Positions 1-9,263 are shown, numbered from the stretch's first letter. The stretch is DNA of 43,491 nucleotides from a bacterium (GCA_018223105.1 JAAEYY010000023.1:5307-48797), one strand, 5' to 3'. A program made the numbers and translations. Notes: generated from the letters alone by a model not told the origin.

Positions 1-149
1 GTCCCTTGGTAATTGAAGTAAACTCTTCACCCGGGCTCGAAGGAATTGAAAACGCCACAGGAATAGACATTGCAGCTAAGATTATTCAATATGTAGAGAA
101 TAATCAGGGTCAAAGCAAACACAAGAAAAAGGATAAAGTAGGAGTCTAA
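1..149 (+). CDS. rimK: RimK-type ATP-grasp ligase, C-terminal end (5' part outside window)
   Basis: The frame from base 3 encodes about 48 residues ending in TAA at 147-149. It contains the ATP-grasp metal-site motif [12 protein letters not shown] followed by a conserved ATG-x-DIA-x-x-II-x-YVE helix, which is how RimK (ribosomal protein S6 glutamate ligase family) ends. The last residues ([11 protein letters not shown]) form a basic tail. Only the extreme C terminus is visible, so substrate cannot be judged. The stop overlaps, tail to tail, the stop of the minus-strand hydrolase that follows. Confidence 0.8.
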   Translation, partial: PLVIEVNSSPGLEGIENATGIDIAAKIIQYVENNQGQSKHKKKDKVGV

Positions 150-1006
150 CGACGATACAAGTCAAGCAGAGTAGAACGTAACAGTTCCGGTTGAGTAAAA
201 GGAATGAAATGATCTTCTTCCGGAAGCATGATCTTCTCTACATCTGCATTTATCAGCATTTGTTCTGCATAATGCGCATTTCCCGGAGGAACCAGCTTGT
301 CCATCTCCCCTTGAAGAATGCTTACTTTAGAAGTGATTCTAGGCCACAAACTATCCATCTCATGAAGCTCCTGTTTTGCAGGAAGAATTTCTTGATTTGA
401 AACCCGAAAAGATCGAGGCAAAACCCATCTCAACCCCTTCTTATTAAGTGTTTTACGCCATTTTTCTTCAGGTTCTAGTTCAGGGCTAACAGAACCGGCT
501 ATTATTAGTAAACCTTCGTAAGCCCCAGGCATTTCCATTGCCATTCTACAAATAATCGGACCTCCCAGGGAATGACCTATGAGGTAAATGCTTCCGTTGT
601 TCTGAAACTGCTCTAAAACAGCATTTAATTCCTCGGCTTGAATATCCATCTGCGGCTCGGAATTGCCAAAACCGGAATGTCCAAACCCGGGTCGGTCTAT
701 TAACAAGACCTGAAATTCTTCCAGAAGAATAGAGTCTTGAGCATATTGAAGGTAATTACTGGAAGAACCCGGCGAGCCGTGAATAAACACGGCCAACGGT
801 TTTTCACTACTTTTTCCTGCCAATGTATAATGAATGTTTCGGTTTACACCTTTCTTCTCACCTACCTCAGCTTCTACTCCTGCTTTCTGCAGAGATTTAA
901 GCTGCTTGCGATCCGACATTCTAAACTGAAAGCAGGAACTCAAGCTCATACAAGAAAAAATCAGAAACACCAATATTGATAATATGGCTTTTTTCACATT
1001 GGACAT
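146..1006 (-). CDS. alpha/beta hydrolase, predicted lipoprotein
   Basis: A 286-aa serine hydrolase of the alpha/beta fold. A hydrophobic N terminus ends in a lipobox (LSSC, Cys25), so it is probably an envelope lipoprotein. The oxyanion loop HGSPGS lies near 75-80, the nucleophile elbow GHSLGG places Ser145, and Asp235 (EMDKL) and His265 (EDHF) complete the triad. The DRPGFGHSG stretch near 103-111 is typical of the family. Substrate cannot be inferred. It begins 22 bases downstream of the FKBP-type lipoprotein gene and may share its transcript. Confidence 0.85.
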   Translation of the reverse strand: MSNVKKAILSILVFLIFSCMSLSSCFQFRMSDRKQLKSLQKAGVEAEVGEKKGVNRNIHYTLAGKSSEKPLAVFIHGSPGSSSNYLQYAQDSILLEEFQVLLIDRPGFGHSGFGNSEPQMDIQAEELNAVLEQFQNNGSIYLIGHSLGGPIICRMAMEMPGAYEGLLIIAGSVSPELEPEEKWRKTLNKKGLRWVLPRSFRVSNQEILPAKQELHEMDSLWPRITSKVSILQGEMDKLVPPGNAHYAEQMLINADVEKIMLPEEDHFIPFTQPELLRSTLLDLYRR

Positions 1007-1028
1007 TTTGTTATAGAAACAGCTAAAC

Positions 1029-1832
1029 CTATTCTACTGTTTCCACATTTTCTAATTCAACAACAATAGGCATATACGGCCTAATCCTACCCTTGTCTTC
1101 ATCGCCGTAGGCCAAGTCAGAAGGAATAATACCTCTCAACTTCTCACCTTCAGCCAACATTCGGGCTAAATATGCTAATCCTTTGCGAACGCTGCTATCT
1201 TTTTTATCGTATAACAAAGGTTCATTGTCTTTAGAATATGAAATAAGTTGATCCTGAATATCCTTAATCAGGTACTTGAACTTTGCAACTTCAAAATCCT
1301 GATTATCATTTTCTATCAATAGCTCATAATAGATACCGGTTGCAGAATCATAAACCGGGTTCCAACCAAACTTTTTAATGTATTCACGAATTCGTTCTTT
1401 TTCAAATTGCTGTTTGTAGTTCTTATAATTCTCCGGTGAAAGACGATCATAGACAATCACTTTCAGGTCAAGGATATCGGAGCCTTTTAAAGATGCAGGA
1501 GTTGCTCCTTTCATCGCCATATAAAAGCTATCCGCAGGTAACTTGAAATTCGCACTATCGCCATCACAAATCTTACTCATAATTTGAAACAAATTAGAGC
1601 TAAACCTGATCTGTTGAATATCGATCTCGACCTTCTTTTTCAGTTCTTTCGTATTCAAAATAACAGAGTCGCCTTTACTTAATACAAAATCAGTTAACCA
1701 ATACCGAGAGCTGTCTTCATCACAGGCTTTATTGCTAAAAGAATATTTAATGCCATTGAGCTCTTCCATGGACTTATCCGAGCAAGCAGCAAAGAGAATC
1801 AAACCCAAGACCGGAACAAGTAACTTTTTCAT
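1029..1832 (-). CDS. FKBP-type peptidyl-prolyl isomerase-like lipoprotein
   Basis: A 267-aa protein with a lipoprotein signal (LFAAC, Cys17). The C-terminal part carries an FKBP signature: a GLAYLARMLAEGEK helix, the strand RGIIPSDLAYGDED and the closing PIVVELENVE. The region from about 40 to 140 looks like a second, divergent FKBP-like domain (SKGDSV followed by a KICDGDSANFKLPADSFY segment). Paired FKBP-like domains in a lipoprotein recall GldI-type envelope foldases of gliding Bacteroidota, but I cannot assign GldI itself. Its ATG overlaps the stop of the upstream DHH phosphoesterase by 4 bases, indicating translational coupling. Confidence 0.8.
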   Translation of the reverse strand: MKKLLVPVLGLILFAACSDKSMEELNGIKYSFSNKACDEDSSRYWLTDFVLSKGDSVILNTKELKKKVEIDIQQIRFSSNLFQIMSKICDGDSANFKLPADSFYMAMKGATPASLKGSDILDLKVIVYDRLSPENYKNYKQQFEKERIREYIKKFGWNPVYDSATGIYYELLIENDNQDFEVAKFKYLIKDIQDQLISYSKDNEPLLYDKKDSSVRKGLAYLARMLAEGEKLRGIIPSDLAYGDEDKGRIRPYMPIVVELENVETVE

Positions 1833-2857
1833 TCTAAATATTTTGAATAATCTTTTAAGGCAGTTTTGAATTTCTCTACAGTGTCCTCCAGGCTTAAATT
1901 ACTAGCACCGCCGGCAGCATTGAAATGTCCGCCGCCATTAAAATTCTCGGCAGCAAAGGTATTACAGGGAAACTCACCCTTACTTCTAAACGACATTTTA
2001 ACCAAAACTGATCTATCAATAATAAGGGCACTCATTTTCACACCAGCAATACTTAAACCAAAATTCACAAAGCCTTCAGTATCTCCGGTTTTCACATTGA
2101 ACTTTTGAAGCTCATCTGTAGTTAAGGTAGCTAAAGCCACTTTCCCTTCTTCAATAAGCTCTATCTTATTCTGAAGGAAAAAGCCCATTAATTTCAATCT
2201 TTCCAGGCGATTCTGGTCAAATATCTTATCGTAAATCACCGAAGGCACTGCTCCCCTATCCAGTAAATCTGCAGCCACTCGTATTGTGGTGCTGCTTGTA
2301 CTGTCGTATCTAAACGAGCCCGTATCTGTAATTAATCCCGTATAAATACATTGAGCAGCTTCCTGATTTATAAACTGAGGGTCTAAGTGTGCCGTAAAAT
2401 ACTGGTGAATTAACTCACAAGTTGAACTGGCATTAATACTGCAAAGACGCTCATCATCAAAATCTTGAGGGTCTCGGTGGTGATCTATCAAAATTATCCT
2501 TAGATCACAAGTTTCGAGAAAACGCCCCATATCATTAATTCTACCTAAAGCATTAAAGTCGAGACAATAAAGGAGTTTGGCCTCTTTCATGATCTTCTCT
2601 GCATCTTCTTCATTGCCTTCGTACACTAGAACATCTTCATGCCCCGGCATCCACCATAGAAAATCGGCGTAATCAGTTGGAGTTATGACCTTACTTTTAA
2701 TACCCGCGGCCTTAAAATAGTTGTAAAGAGCCAGGCTGGAACCCATAGCATCACCGTCGGGTTTATGGTGAGTAGTGATTACAATTTTATCTGAATATTC
2801 CTTGAGATCTTCAAGAGTATGTTTGATTGTGTTCTGCACGCTAAAATTTGCGCACAA
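1829..2857 (-). CDS. nrnA: DHH/DHHA1 phosphoesterase (NrnA-type oligoribonuclease / pAp phosphatase)
   Basis: A 342-aa protein with the DHH-family metal motifs ITTHHKPDGDAMGS (residues 27-40), LDFNALGR near 97 and IDHHRDP near 126, plus the DHHA1 substrate-binding motif GGGHFNAAGG near 310. The family degrades nanoRNAs and dephosphorylates pAp in the cytoplasm. No ATG is available: the frame opens with TTG at 2857, and a GTG at 2839 is an alternative start. It is divergent from ndk, with about 52 bases between them, and coupled to the FKBP-like gene downstream. Confidence 0.87.
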   Translation of the reverse strand: MCANFSVQNTIKHTLEDLKEYSDKIVITTHHKPDGDAMGSSLALYNYFKAAGIKSKVITPTDYADFLWWMPGHEDVLVYEGNEEDAEKIMKEAKLLYCLDFNALGRINDMGRFLETCDLRIILIDHHRDPQDFDDERLCSINASSTCELIHQYFTAHLDPQFINQEAAQCIYTGLITDTGSFRYDSTSSTTIRVAADLLDRGAVPSVIYDKIFDQNRLERLKLMGFFLQNKIELIEEGKVALATLTTDELQKFNVKTGDTEGFVNFGLSIAGVKMSALIIDRSVLVKMSFRSKGEFPCNTFAAENFNGGGHFNAAGGASNLSLEDTVEKFKTALKDYSKYLE

Positions 2858-2883
2858 AACTCGTAAAAAGAAGGAGATAATTC

Positions 2884-2891
2884 TATTTTTG
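2884..2891 (+). promoter_or_regulatory. TAnnTTTG-type -7 promoter element for ndk
   Basis: TATTTTTG followed by C matches the -7 consensus of the Bacteroidota primary sigma factor (TAnnTTTG). It ends 18 bases before the ndk ATG. No convincing -33 TTG partner was seen. Confidence 0.45.
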
Positions 2892-2909
2892 CGCCCCTAA
2901 ATTAAAGGT

Positions 2910-3329
2910 ATGTCAGGAAACAGAACGTTTACGATGATCAAACCGGATGCTGTAGGTAACAAACACACCGGTAAAATAATTGATGATATTCTAAGTGCAG
3001 GATTCTCAATTAAAGCAATGAAGTATATTCATCTTTCTAAAGAGAAAGCAGAATCATTCTACGATATTCACAGAGAACGTCCGTTTTTTGCTGATCTTGT
3101 AAGCTTCATGACCTCAGGTCCTATTGTGGCTGCAATCCTTGAGAAGGACAATGCTGTAGAGGATTTCCGAAATCTAATTGGAGCTACAAATCCTGCAGAT
3201 GCAGCAGAAGGAACCATCAGAAACAAATATGCAAAATCAATTGATGCAAATGCGATTCACGGTTCCGATAGCGATGAAAATGCCCTTAGAGAAGGTTCAT
3301 TCTTCTTCTCTGAGTTTGAGCAGTTTTAA
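2910..3329 (+). CDS. ndk: nucleoside diphosphate kinase
   Basis: A 139-aa protein of full NDK length. It transfers the gamma phosphate between nucleoside triphosphates and diphosphates through a phosphohistidine. Visible motifs are the N-terminal [11 protein letters not shown], the [15 protein letters not shown] region and the active-site segment NAIHGSDS, which places the catalytic His at residue 117. The ATG at 2910 gives the usual N terminus. It is monocistronic by spacing: 81 bases separate it from the protease gene. Confidence 0.97.
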   Translation: MSGNRTFTMIKPDAVGNKHTGKIIDDILSAGFSIKAMKYIHLSKEKAESFYDIHRERPFFADLVSFMTSGPIVAAILEKDNAVEDFRNLIGATNPADAAEGTIRNKYAKSIDANAIHGSDSDENALREGSFFFSEFEQF

Positions 3330-3410
3330 TCATTTGTCGTTTTTTCCTAAAATTTTGTAGCCTTTTACTCATTCGCTACAACATTTCCCTTATTTTGACG
3401 CTTTATTGTT

Positions 3411-5516
3411 ATGATGAAGCTCAAAAAAGCACTCTGGGTAATATTACCCGCACTTGTAGTAAGTTTTGGTTTTTACCTTAAAGTACAAGACACAGGAGAA
3501 GAAGTTCTCCTGAAAGCCATTACTGAAAACTTATTTTACTATCACTACGATCCTGTAGATCTTGATAATGACTTCTCCAAGAAGGCGTACACCTTGTACA
3601 TCAAAACCTTGGATCCAAATAAACGTCTGTTTATCCAAAAGGATATTGATGTTCTAGAAGAATACCAAACCAAGATTGATGATCAGATCAAGGATGGTTC
3701 ATACGAATTCTTTGATAAGACCAATGAGCTTTTGAAAAAGCGCATGGCTCAAACTGAAGAATATTTTGAGGACATCATGAAAGAGCCTTTCGACTTCGAT
3801 AAAAAAGAAGACGTTGAATTAAGTGAAGACATCCCATATGTTAAGGATGAAAAGGCACTTAAAGAAAGGTGGCGTAAATACCTAAAATACAATGTTTTAA
3901 CAAGAGTTCACAAGGAACTTAGAGCACAGGAAAAAGCCAAAGAAAACAAAGACAGTAATGTTACTATCCAACCTTTTGATAGTCTTGAAGCCAAAGCAAG
4001 AGCAGGTGTTTTAAAAACTCACCGCGATTGGTATAAACGTCTTAATCGTCTTAACAGAAAAGACAGACTGAGTATTTATGTGAATAGCATTACAGCCGTT
4101 TACGATCCTCATACAAACTACTATCCACCTAAAGACAAGGAAAACTTCGATATTCAAATGTCAGGGCAACTCGAAGGAATTGGAGCACAGCTTCAAGAGA
4201 AGGATGGTTATATCAAGATTACCAATATCATTCCGGGTGGACCGGCAGCACTTCAAGGAGATCTGAAGGAAAATGATCTTATTCTTAAAGTAGCGCAGGA
4301 AAATGAAGAAGCTGTAGATATTATTGATTGGAGAATTGATGATGCTGTAAAATTGATTCGCGGTAAAAAAGGAACGAAAGTGACTCTAACCGTTAGAAAG
4401 CCGGATGGGTCAGTAAAGGATATCATCATCACAAGAGATGTAGTAATTCTGGAAGAGACCTTTGCTAAATCCCTGATTATTCACGATCAGGATAAGAAGA
4501 AAGCAGGCTATGTATATCTACCCAGCTTCTATGCCGACTTCAGAAATCCAAAAGGTAGATTCAGTTGGAAAGATGTTAAGGCCGAAGTAGAAAAATTAAA
4601 AAGAGACGGTGTTGAGGGAATCATCATTGATCTTAGAAATAACGGAGGTGGTTCGCTAGATGACGTTGTTAAGATGGCCGGACTATTCATTGATGAAGGA
4701 CCTGTAGTTCAAATCAAAGAAAAAGGAAGAATGGCCAATGTGATGAAAGACACAAAAGCCGGAACTGACTGGGATGGCCCATTGGTAATCATGGTGAATG
4801 AATTCAGTGCTTCAGCATCAGAAATCCTTGCAGCTGCAATGCAAGATTATAATAGAGCTGTTGTAATCGGCTCGGCTTCTACCCATGGTAAAGGAACCGT
4901 TCAGCGTTTCCTCGAACTTAATCAGTCTTTGAGAAATAAATCAATTCCGAACCTGGGTTCCATAAAACTTACCACTCAGAAGTTCTATAGAATTAATGGA
5001 GATGCCACTCAACTTAAAGGTGTAAGTTCTGATGTTCTTCTACCGGATTATTATATGTATATCCATACAGGTGAAAAAGAGCATGACTACCCTATGGAAT
5101 GGGACCAGATAGAGAGTTCAACATACGATGCCGCACTTTATGGTGTTCCATCTAATGTGATTTCGAATTCTTCTGCTCGTGTTGCAGCGAGTCCAACCTT
5201 TAAATTGATTGAAGAAAATGCGAGAAGATGGGAAGCTCAAAGAGAAGAAAAATCAAGCACCTTAAATCTCGACAAATACGAGAAAGAGCAAGAAAAAGAG
5301 CAGGAAGAAGAGAAGAAATTCTCTCATCTCATGAAGGATCCGATTGAAGGGTTTTATGCTGAAAATCCAAGTGCTGATGTTGAGCATATCAATAGCGATG
5401 AGAGTCGTGAGCAGCGAAATGAAGATTGGATTAAGAGCATTTTAAAAGACCCATACATCTACGAAGCGCTTCAAATAGTAGAAGACTGGCAGATGCAATT
5501 GGCTTCTCAGGAGTAA
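3411..5516 (+). CDS. prc: tail-specific protease, S41 family, with PDZ domain
   Basis: A 701-aa C-terminal processing protease of Prc/Tsp type. It has an N-terminal signal/anchor (about 5-22), a helical region to about 235, a PDZ domain (about 250-345, with EGIGAQL and PGGPAAL) and an S41 core. The catalytic serine lies in the FSASASE motif (465-471) and the general-base Lys is K494 in THGKGTVQ. GIIIDLRNNGGGSLDDV (403-419) is the typical substrate-groove strand. The charged C-terminal tail (about 600-701) matches the DUF3340-like extension of the long Prc class. It acts on envelope proteins. The start is the first of two adjacent ATGs. Confidence 0.93.
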   Translation: MMKLKKALWVILPALVVSFGFYLKVQDTGEEVLLKAITENLFYYHYDPVDLDNDFSKKAYTLYIKTLDPNKRLFIQKDIDVLEEYQTKIDDQIKDGSYEFFDKTNELLKKRMAQTEEYFEDIMKEPFDFDKKEDVELSEDIPYVKDEKALKERWRKYLKYNVLTRVHKELRAQEKAKENKDSNVTIQPFDSLEAKARAGVLKTHRDWYKRLNRLNRKDRLSIYVNSITAVYDPHTNYYPPKDKENFDIQMSGQLEGIGAQLQEKDGYIKITNIIPGGPAALQGDLKENDLILKVAQENEEAVDIIDWRIDDAVKLIRGKKGTKVTLTVRKPDGSVKDIIITRDVVILEETFAKSLIIHDQDKKKAGYVYLPSFYADFRNPKGRFSWKDVKAEVEKLKRDGVEGIIIDLRNNGGGSLDDVVKMAGLFIDEGPVVQIKEKGRMANVMKDTKAGTDWDGPLVIMVNEFSASASEILAAAMQDYNRAVVIGSASTHGKGTVQRFLELNQSLRNKSIPNLGSIKLTTQKFYRINGDATQLKGVSSDVLLPDYYMYIHTGEKEHDYPMEWDQIESSTYDAALYGVPSNVISNSSARVAASPTFKLIEENARRWEAQREEKSSTLNLDKYEKEQEKEQEEEKKFSHLMKDPIEGFYAENPSADVEHINSDESREQRNEDWIKSILKDPYIYEALQIVEDWQMQLASQE

Positions 5517-5522
5517 GTAAGC

Positions 5523-6041
5523 ATGTATAAGTTTAGCATATTAATGCTAATGCTATTTGGCCTGTCACAACAAGTCAAAATAATAAACAAAATAGAAATA
5601 ATCGCTTATGATTTAAGCGAGGATATGAGTAGAGTATCAACACATAATGATGAGTTGGTACTCTATTTATTTAAAAGCGATGCTGATTCTCAGCTAAGCA
5701 CACTTTTATGGCATACCGATTTTATTCTAGACGACGAGAATAAATCCTACTCAGACTCTTTCCCGTCTATAGATTCAGGATATTGCTCCTTTATTTTATT
5801 AGAACAAGATGATGAGGAATCAGCTGAAATTAGAGCAAAAGATATTGCTGCAAATCCCAGAGCGATTTATAATGCGTATATCAATAAGGATTACAATGCA
5901 TTGAGGAAGTATATTGGGGATGATGACATACTCTGGTTTGAGTACATGGATTTTCCCTTCTCCTCTCAATCGATTACTATCGAGGGCAGCAGTAAACTGG
6001 ACAAATACAGGTATGTCCTTAAGTTTCTAGATGTAAAATAA
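5523..6041 (+). CDS. hypothetical protein
   Basis: A 172-aa protein that I do not recognise. The N terminus (about 1-18) is hydrophobic and could be a short signal peptide, though it lacks a clear cleavage site. The rest is acidic and polar, with two Cys-poor halves and a YNAYINKDYNALRKYIG segment near 125-141. It starts six bases after the prc stop, so it is probably co-transcribed with the protease and might be an envelope partner or substrate; that is inference from position only. Its stop is 13 bases from the stop of the convergent cold-shock gene. Confidence 0.6.
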   Translation: MYKFSILMLMLFGLSQQVKIINKIEIIAYDLSEDMSRVSTHNDELVLYLFKSDADSQLSTLLWHTDFILDDENKSYSDSFPSIDSGYCSFILLEQDDEESAEIRAKDIAANPRAIYNAYINKDYNALRKYIGDDDILWFEYMDFPFSSQSITIEGSSKLDKYRYVLKFLDVK

Positions 6042-6054
6042 AGATAGGAAGCCC

Positions 6055-6486
6055 CTATTTCTTGAGAGTAACATTTAAAGCTACAGGCCCTTTTTCGCCC
6101 TCGCCTCTTTCAAATATTACTTTGTCTGAATCAGATATTTGGTCCACCAAACTATCGTGGTGTACAAAAAAGCTTTCTTTGGTATTGGGATCAATGATGA
6201 AGCCAAATCCTTTCTCATAATCGAAGAATTTTACAAATCCTTCTCTTGGTGCATCCGGGTCAATTTCTTCTTTTTTCGGAACACTAACTTGAATATCTTC
6301 AAGTTTAACTTCCGCTTCCGGTGAATCTTCCGGTGGAGTAGATACAAAGTTTCCGTTGTGATCTACGTACATGATTTCTTCAGGTGAAGTACCTTCCTCA
6401 CGTTTTTCTTGTCGACGAAGTTCTTTCTCCTTCTTTCTTTGTCGTTTTTTCTTTTCTCGTTCTTTTTTACTAAAACTGTCTGCCAT
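6055..6486 (-). CDS. cold-shock domain protein with basic N-terminal extension
   Basis: A 143-aa protein. Residues 1-30 are dominated by Lys, Arg and Glu (a probable RNA-contacting or disordered extension), then an acidic linker, then a cold-shock domain from about 80 to the end. RNP1-like KGFGFI and RNP2-like SFFVHH are both present, so single-stranded RNA/DNA binding is expected in the cytoplasm. This architecture, roughly twice the length of a plain CspA, is common in Bacteroidota. A hairpin 127 bases upstream (6613-6636) lies in the leader or promoter. Confidence 0.9.
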   Translation of the reverse strand: MADSFSKKEREKKKRQRKKEKELRRQEKREEGTSPEEIMYVDHNGNFVSTPPEDSPEAEVKLEDIQVSVPKKEEIDPDAPREGFVKFFDYEKGFGFIIDPNTKESFFVHHDSLVDQISDSDKVIFERGEGEKGPVALNVTLKK

Positions 6487-6612
6487 GTGTTTTTTACGGT
6501 GTTATTTTATTTTTTGTGATTAACGGCGCAATATACGACATATGTGTCGTCATAAATAATTAATACGCCTAACTGTATTCAATATACGGAATAGAATTGG
6601 ATTTAAAAAGAA

Positions 6613-6636
6613 AGCGTCCCGTTTTATCGAGACGCT
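6613..6636 (-). terminator. inverted repeat between divergent genes, terminator-like on the minus strand
   Basis: AGCGTC (6613-6618) pairs perfectly with GACGCT (6631-6636), with a second CG/CG pairing inside the loop. On the minus strand it is preceded by A-rich sequence and followed by TTTCTTTTT, the layout of an intrinsic terminator. No minus-strand gene ends here, so it may instead be an attenuator ahead of the cold-shock gene or may stop antisense transcription. Confidence 0.4.
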
Positions 6637-6704
6637 ATCACTTTTCTATCTTATATGAGTCTAAATTGAATAGCATGTACAAGGACTAGCATAAATTGCA
6701 CATG

Positions 6705-6712
6705 TATCTTTG
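6705..6712 (+). promoter_or_regulatory. TAnnTTTG-type -7 element for the archaemetzincin-like gene
   Basis: TATCTTTG followed by CC matches the Bacteroidota -7 consensus and ends 18 bases before the ATG at 6731. It covers the alternative TTG start at 6710, which argues that translation begins at 6731. Confidence 0.45.
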
Positions 6713-6730
6713 CCAAAATTACGCTTTACT

Positions 6731-7360
6731 ATGAAAGCTCCCTGCTATATTCTGCTTTATGCCTTAATTCTGACAATTTTAAACTCATGTTCCGGAGTTA
6801 ACAAAGCTGAGACTATTGGGATACAGGTTTTAGGTAGTTTCAATGAAAAGGAAGTAATGCACCTACAGAATGTTCTTAGCAAGAGCTTTGATATAAAAGT
6901 TATAGTTCTACCATCTGACAAACTGCCTACTGAAGCTTATGTCAATATCAAAAGTCCGAGATACAGAGCAGATAAATTGATTAAGATCCTGAAGGAGCAA
7001 AAAGCAGATAGTATAGATTATGTGCTAGGACTTACATCTTCCGATATTTCATTTACCAAGAAAGATGCATTTGGAAGAGTTAAAAAGCCGGAGTCAAAGT
7101 ACAAAGATTGGGGGATTTTTGGCCTAGGGTATAGACCCGGGCCTAGTTGTATTGTTTCATCATACAGGTTAAAACACAGTAACTATTCAATTTATCAAGA
7201 CCGATTAATCAAAGTCTGCACGCATGAACTTGGGCATAATATGGGTTTGCCCCATTGTGAAATAAAAGGCTGTGTAATGCAAGACGCTGCAGAAACCATT
7301 AAAACCATCGACAGGGTTAATGTTGAGTTTTGCTCATCGTGTAAAATAAAAGTTCAGTAA
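6731..7360 (+). CDS. archaemetzincin-like zinc metallopeptidase (M54), predicted lipoprotein
   Basis: A 209-aa protein from the ATG at 6731. A short hydrophobic N terminus ends in a lipobox (LNSC, Cys20), so it is probably anchored in the envelope. The C-terminal half carries the complete archaemetzincin signature: HELGHNMGLPHC, four residues, CVM, seventeen residues, CSSC. This gives a catalytic zinc site with Glu plus a four-Cys structural zinc site. Archaemetzincins are mostly archaeal and vertebrate cytosolic proteins, so an exported bacterial version is notable. A TTG seven codons upstream is less likely because it lies inside a promoter-like element. Confidence 0.85.
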   Translation: MKAPCYILLYALILTILNSCSGVNKAETIGIQVLGSFNEKEVMHLQNVLSKSFDIKVIVLPSDKLPTEAYVNIKSPRYRADKLIKILKEQKADSIDYVLGLTSSDISFTKKDAFGRVKKPESKYKDWGIFGLGYRPGPSCIVSSYRLKHSNYSIYQDRLIKVCTHELGHNMGLPHCEIKGCVMQDAAETIKTIDRVNVEFCSSCKIKVQ

Positions 7361-7475
7361 TAAAAGCTGCCGTATTGAAGAGACTAAAAATACAGACTTA
7401 GTGTTTCACCTATGATAAAATTAGTTTTTGTCAGTTTAAAAGAATTTATATTTTTACCACCGAAACCAAAAACTA

Positions 7476-7523
7476 AAACATTTTCATCTTGTCAACCTGC
7501 ACAATGGCAAGGTGAAGATGTTT
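7476..7523 (+). terminator. 19-bp hairpin with three G-U pairs between convergent genes
   Basis: Arms 7476-7494 and 7505-7523 pair along 19 positions around a 10-base loop. Three positions pair only as G-U, and only when read on the plus strand. A-rich sequence precedes it and TTTAAT follows. It probably terminates the plus-strand metallopeptidase transcript, facing the convergent SulP gene. Confidence 0.55.
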
Positions 7524-7527
7524 AATC

Positions 7528-9072
7528 TCAACTCTGCGCCGGCTCTATCTTATCAACCATCACTTTATAGGTTGGGTCTTCCAGAATATTCACTGTAATT
7601 ATTTCTTCAGCATTCTTCAATAGGAGTAAACAGTCTTTACTCAAATGCTTTAAGTGAACCTTCTTACCTACTTTATGATATCGTTCAGTGATTTTATTGA
7701 GTGCTTCAATAGCCGACATATCCACTACTCTACTTTCAGCGAAATCAATCACCACTTCTTGCGGATCATTCAAGACGTCAAACTTTTCGTTAAAAGCAGT
7801 AACCGAGGCAAAGAATAGCGGACCGTATATTTCGTAATATTTCACACCATCCTCATCCACTCTTTTTCTCGCTCGAATTCTTTTGGCATTATCCCAGGCA
7901 AAAACCAAAGCTGCAATAATTACCCCGATAATTACCGCCAATGCTAAGTTATGGAGGAATGCTGTAACGAGAGTAACTAAGACCATGACGAAAATATCTG
8001 ACTTTGGCATCTTGTTAAAGGTACGTAAGCTGGCCCATTCAAATGTCCCGATAGCTACCATAATCATTAGACCGGTAAGCGCTGCCATTGGTACTTGCTC
8101 TATCAAGGAAGAACCAAACATTACAAAGCATAATAGCATTACAGAAGCCACTATTCCGGAGAGTCTCGCTCTAGCGCCATTGGAGATGTTAATTAAACTC
8201 TGGCCAATCATAGCGCAGCCTCCCATACCAGAGAAAAATCCGGAAATGATATTGGCAGTGCCTTGCGCCACAGCTTCTTTATTCCCCCGACCTCTAGTCT
8301 CAGTGATCTCATCAACAATGTTTAGAGTGAGTAGGCTCTCAATTAAACCTACGCCTGCCATGATAGCAGCATATGGAAAAATAATCTGAAGTGTTTCAAA
8401 ATTGAAGGGAAGTGAAGGTATATGAAATGGTGGAAATCCACCCTTTATTGAAGCAAGGTCTCCCACTGTTTTTGTATCCAAGCCCAAGCCCCATACAATT
8501 CCAAAAACCACTAAAATTGCAGCAAGCGATGCAGGTACTACTTTGGTCAATTTAGGTAAACCCCATATAATCAACATTGTAAGTAAAACCAAGCCTAACA
8601 GCATGTATAAAGTACTTCCTGTGAGCCAATCTCCTGAAGCATCTTTGAATTGATCCATTTGAGATAGAAAAATAATGATTGCTAATCCGTTCACGAATCC
8701 GAAAATCACAGGATGAGGAACTAGTCTTATCAATTTACCTAGTTTAAGCATCCCTGCTCCAAACTGGAGTAAACCCGCTAGAATTACTGTAGCAAAAACA
8801 TACTCCACTCCATGAGATTGAGCTAAAGCAGCAATAACTACTGCTACAGCACCTGTGGCTCCTGAGATCATGCCCGGCCGACCACCCAAAATAGAAGTTA
8901 CCAGCCCCATAACAAAAGCTGCATATAAACCGGTAAGTGGAGATAGTCCGGCTATTAATGCAAATGCCACTGCTTCCGGCACCAAAGCTAAGGCTACCGT
9001 TAAACCGGAAAGCACTTCTGTGCGATAGTCTACCTTCTGCTTAAGGTCGAATAAATTAAAGTATTTTTTCAT
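7528..9072 (-). CDS. SulP/SLC26 family anion transporter with STAS domain
   Basis: A 514-aa inner-membrane protein. The family signature is present near the N terminus (EVLSGLTVALALVPEAVAFALIAGLSPLTGLYAAF). Ten or more hydrophobic segments follow up to about residue 395, then a cytoplasmic STAS domain (about 410-510, with VVIDFAESRVVDMSAIEAL). Members move sulfate, bicarbonate or other anions, usually with sodium or protons. The substrate cannot be read from the sequence, and no sulfate-assimilation genes are adjacent. It diverges from the mutase gene across about 200 bases with no other gene. Confidence 0.92.
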   Translation of the reverse strand: MKKYFNLFDLKQKVDYRTEVLSGLTVALALVPEAVAFALIAGLSPLTGLYAAFVMGLVTSILGGRPGMISGATGAVAVVIAALAQSHGVEYVFATVILAGLLQFGAGMLKLGKLIRLVPHPVIFGFVNGLAIIIFLSQMDQFKDASGDWLTGSTLYMLLGLVLLTMLIIWGLPKLTKVVPASLAAILVVFGIVWGLGLDTKTVGDLASIKGGFPPFHIPSLPFNFETLQIIFPYAAIMAGVGLIESLLTLNIVDEITETRGRGNKEAVAQGTANIISGFFSGMGGCAMIGQSLINISNGARARLSGIVASVMLLCFVMFGSSLIEQVPMAALTGLMIMVAIGTFEWASLRTFNKMPKSDIFVMVLVTLVTAFLHNLALAVIIGVIIAALVFAWDNAKRIRARKRVDEDGVKYYEIYGPLFFASVTAFNEKFDVLNDPQEVVIDFAESRVVDMSAIEALNKITERYHKVGKKVHLKHLSKDCLLLLKNAEEIITVNILEDPTYKVMVDKIEPAQS

Positions 9073-9263
9073 TTTAACACCCTATCTTTCTGTTATTATG
9101 ATACTTACAACAGGATTAAATTTGATATATCGAAATTGATTGCTTTTGCTCTGCGAAACGGGGTGCAGAAATACAATTTATTTATGCGGTGGCAAAGAAA
9201 TATGCAAGTTTAATCGCTATTTGACGCTTTGATGTTGAAGGCACAATCATCCATAGAATTTCT

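Noticed and set aside
6710..6730. TTG at 6710 as the start of the archaemetzincin-like gene
   Set aside because: It lies inside a promoter-like TATCTTTG element, and the ATG at 6731 gives a proper lipoprotein signal.
7883..8389. A 168-codon frame antisense to the SulP transporter
   Set aside because: It mirrors the membrane-helix codons of the transporter and has no domain, start context or partner.
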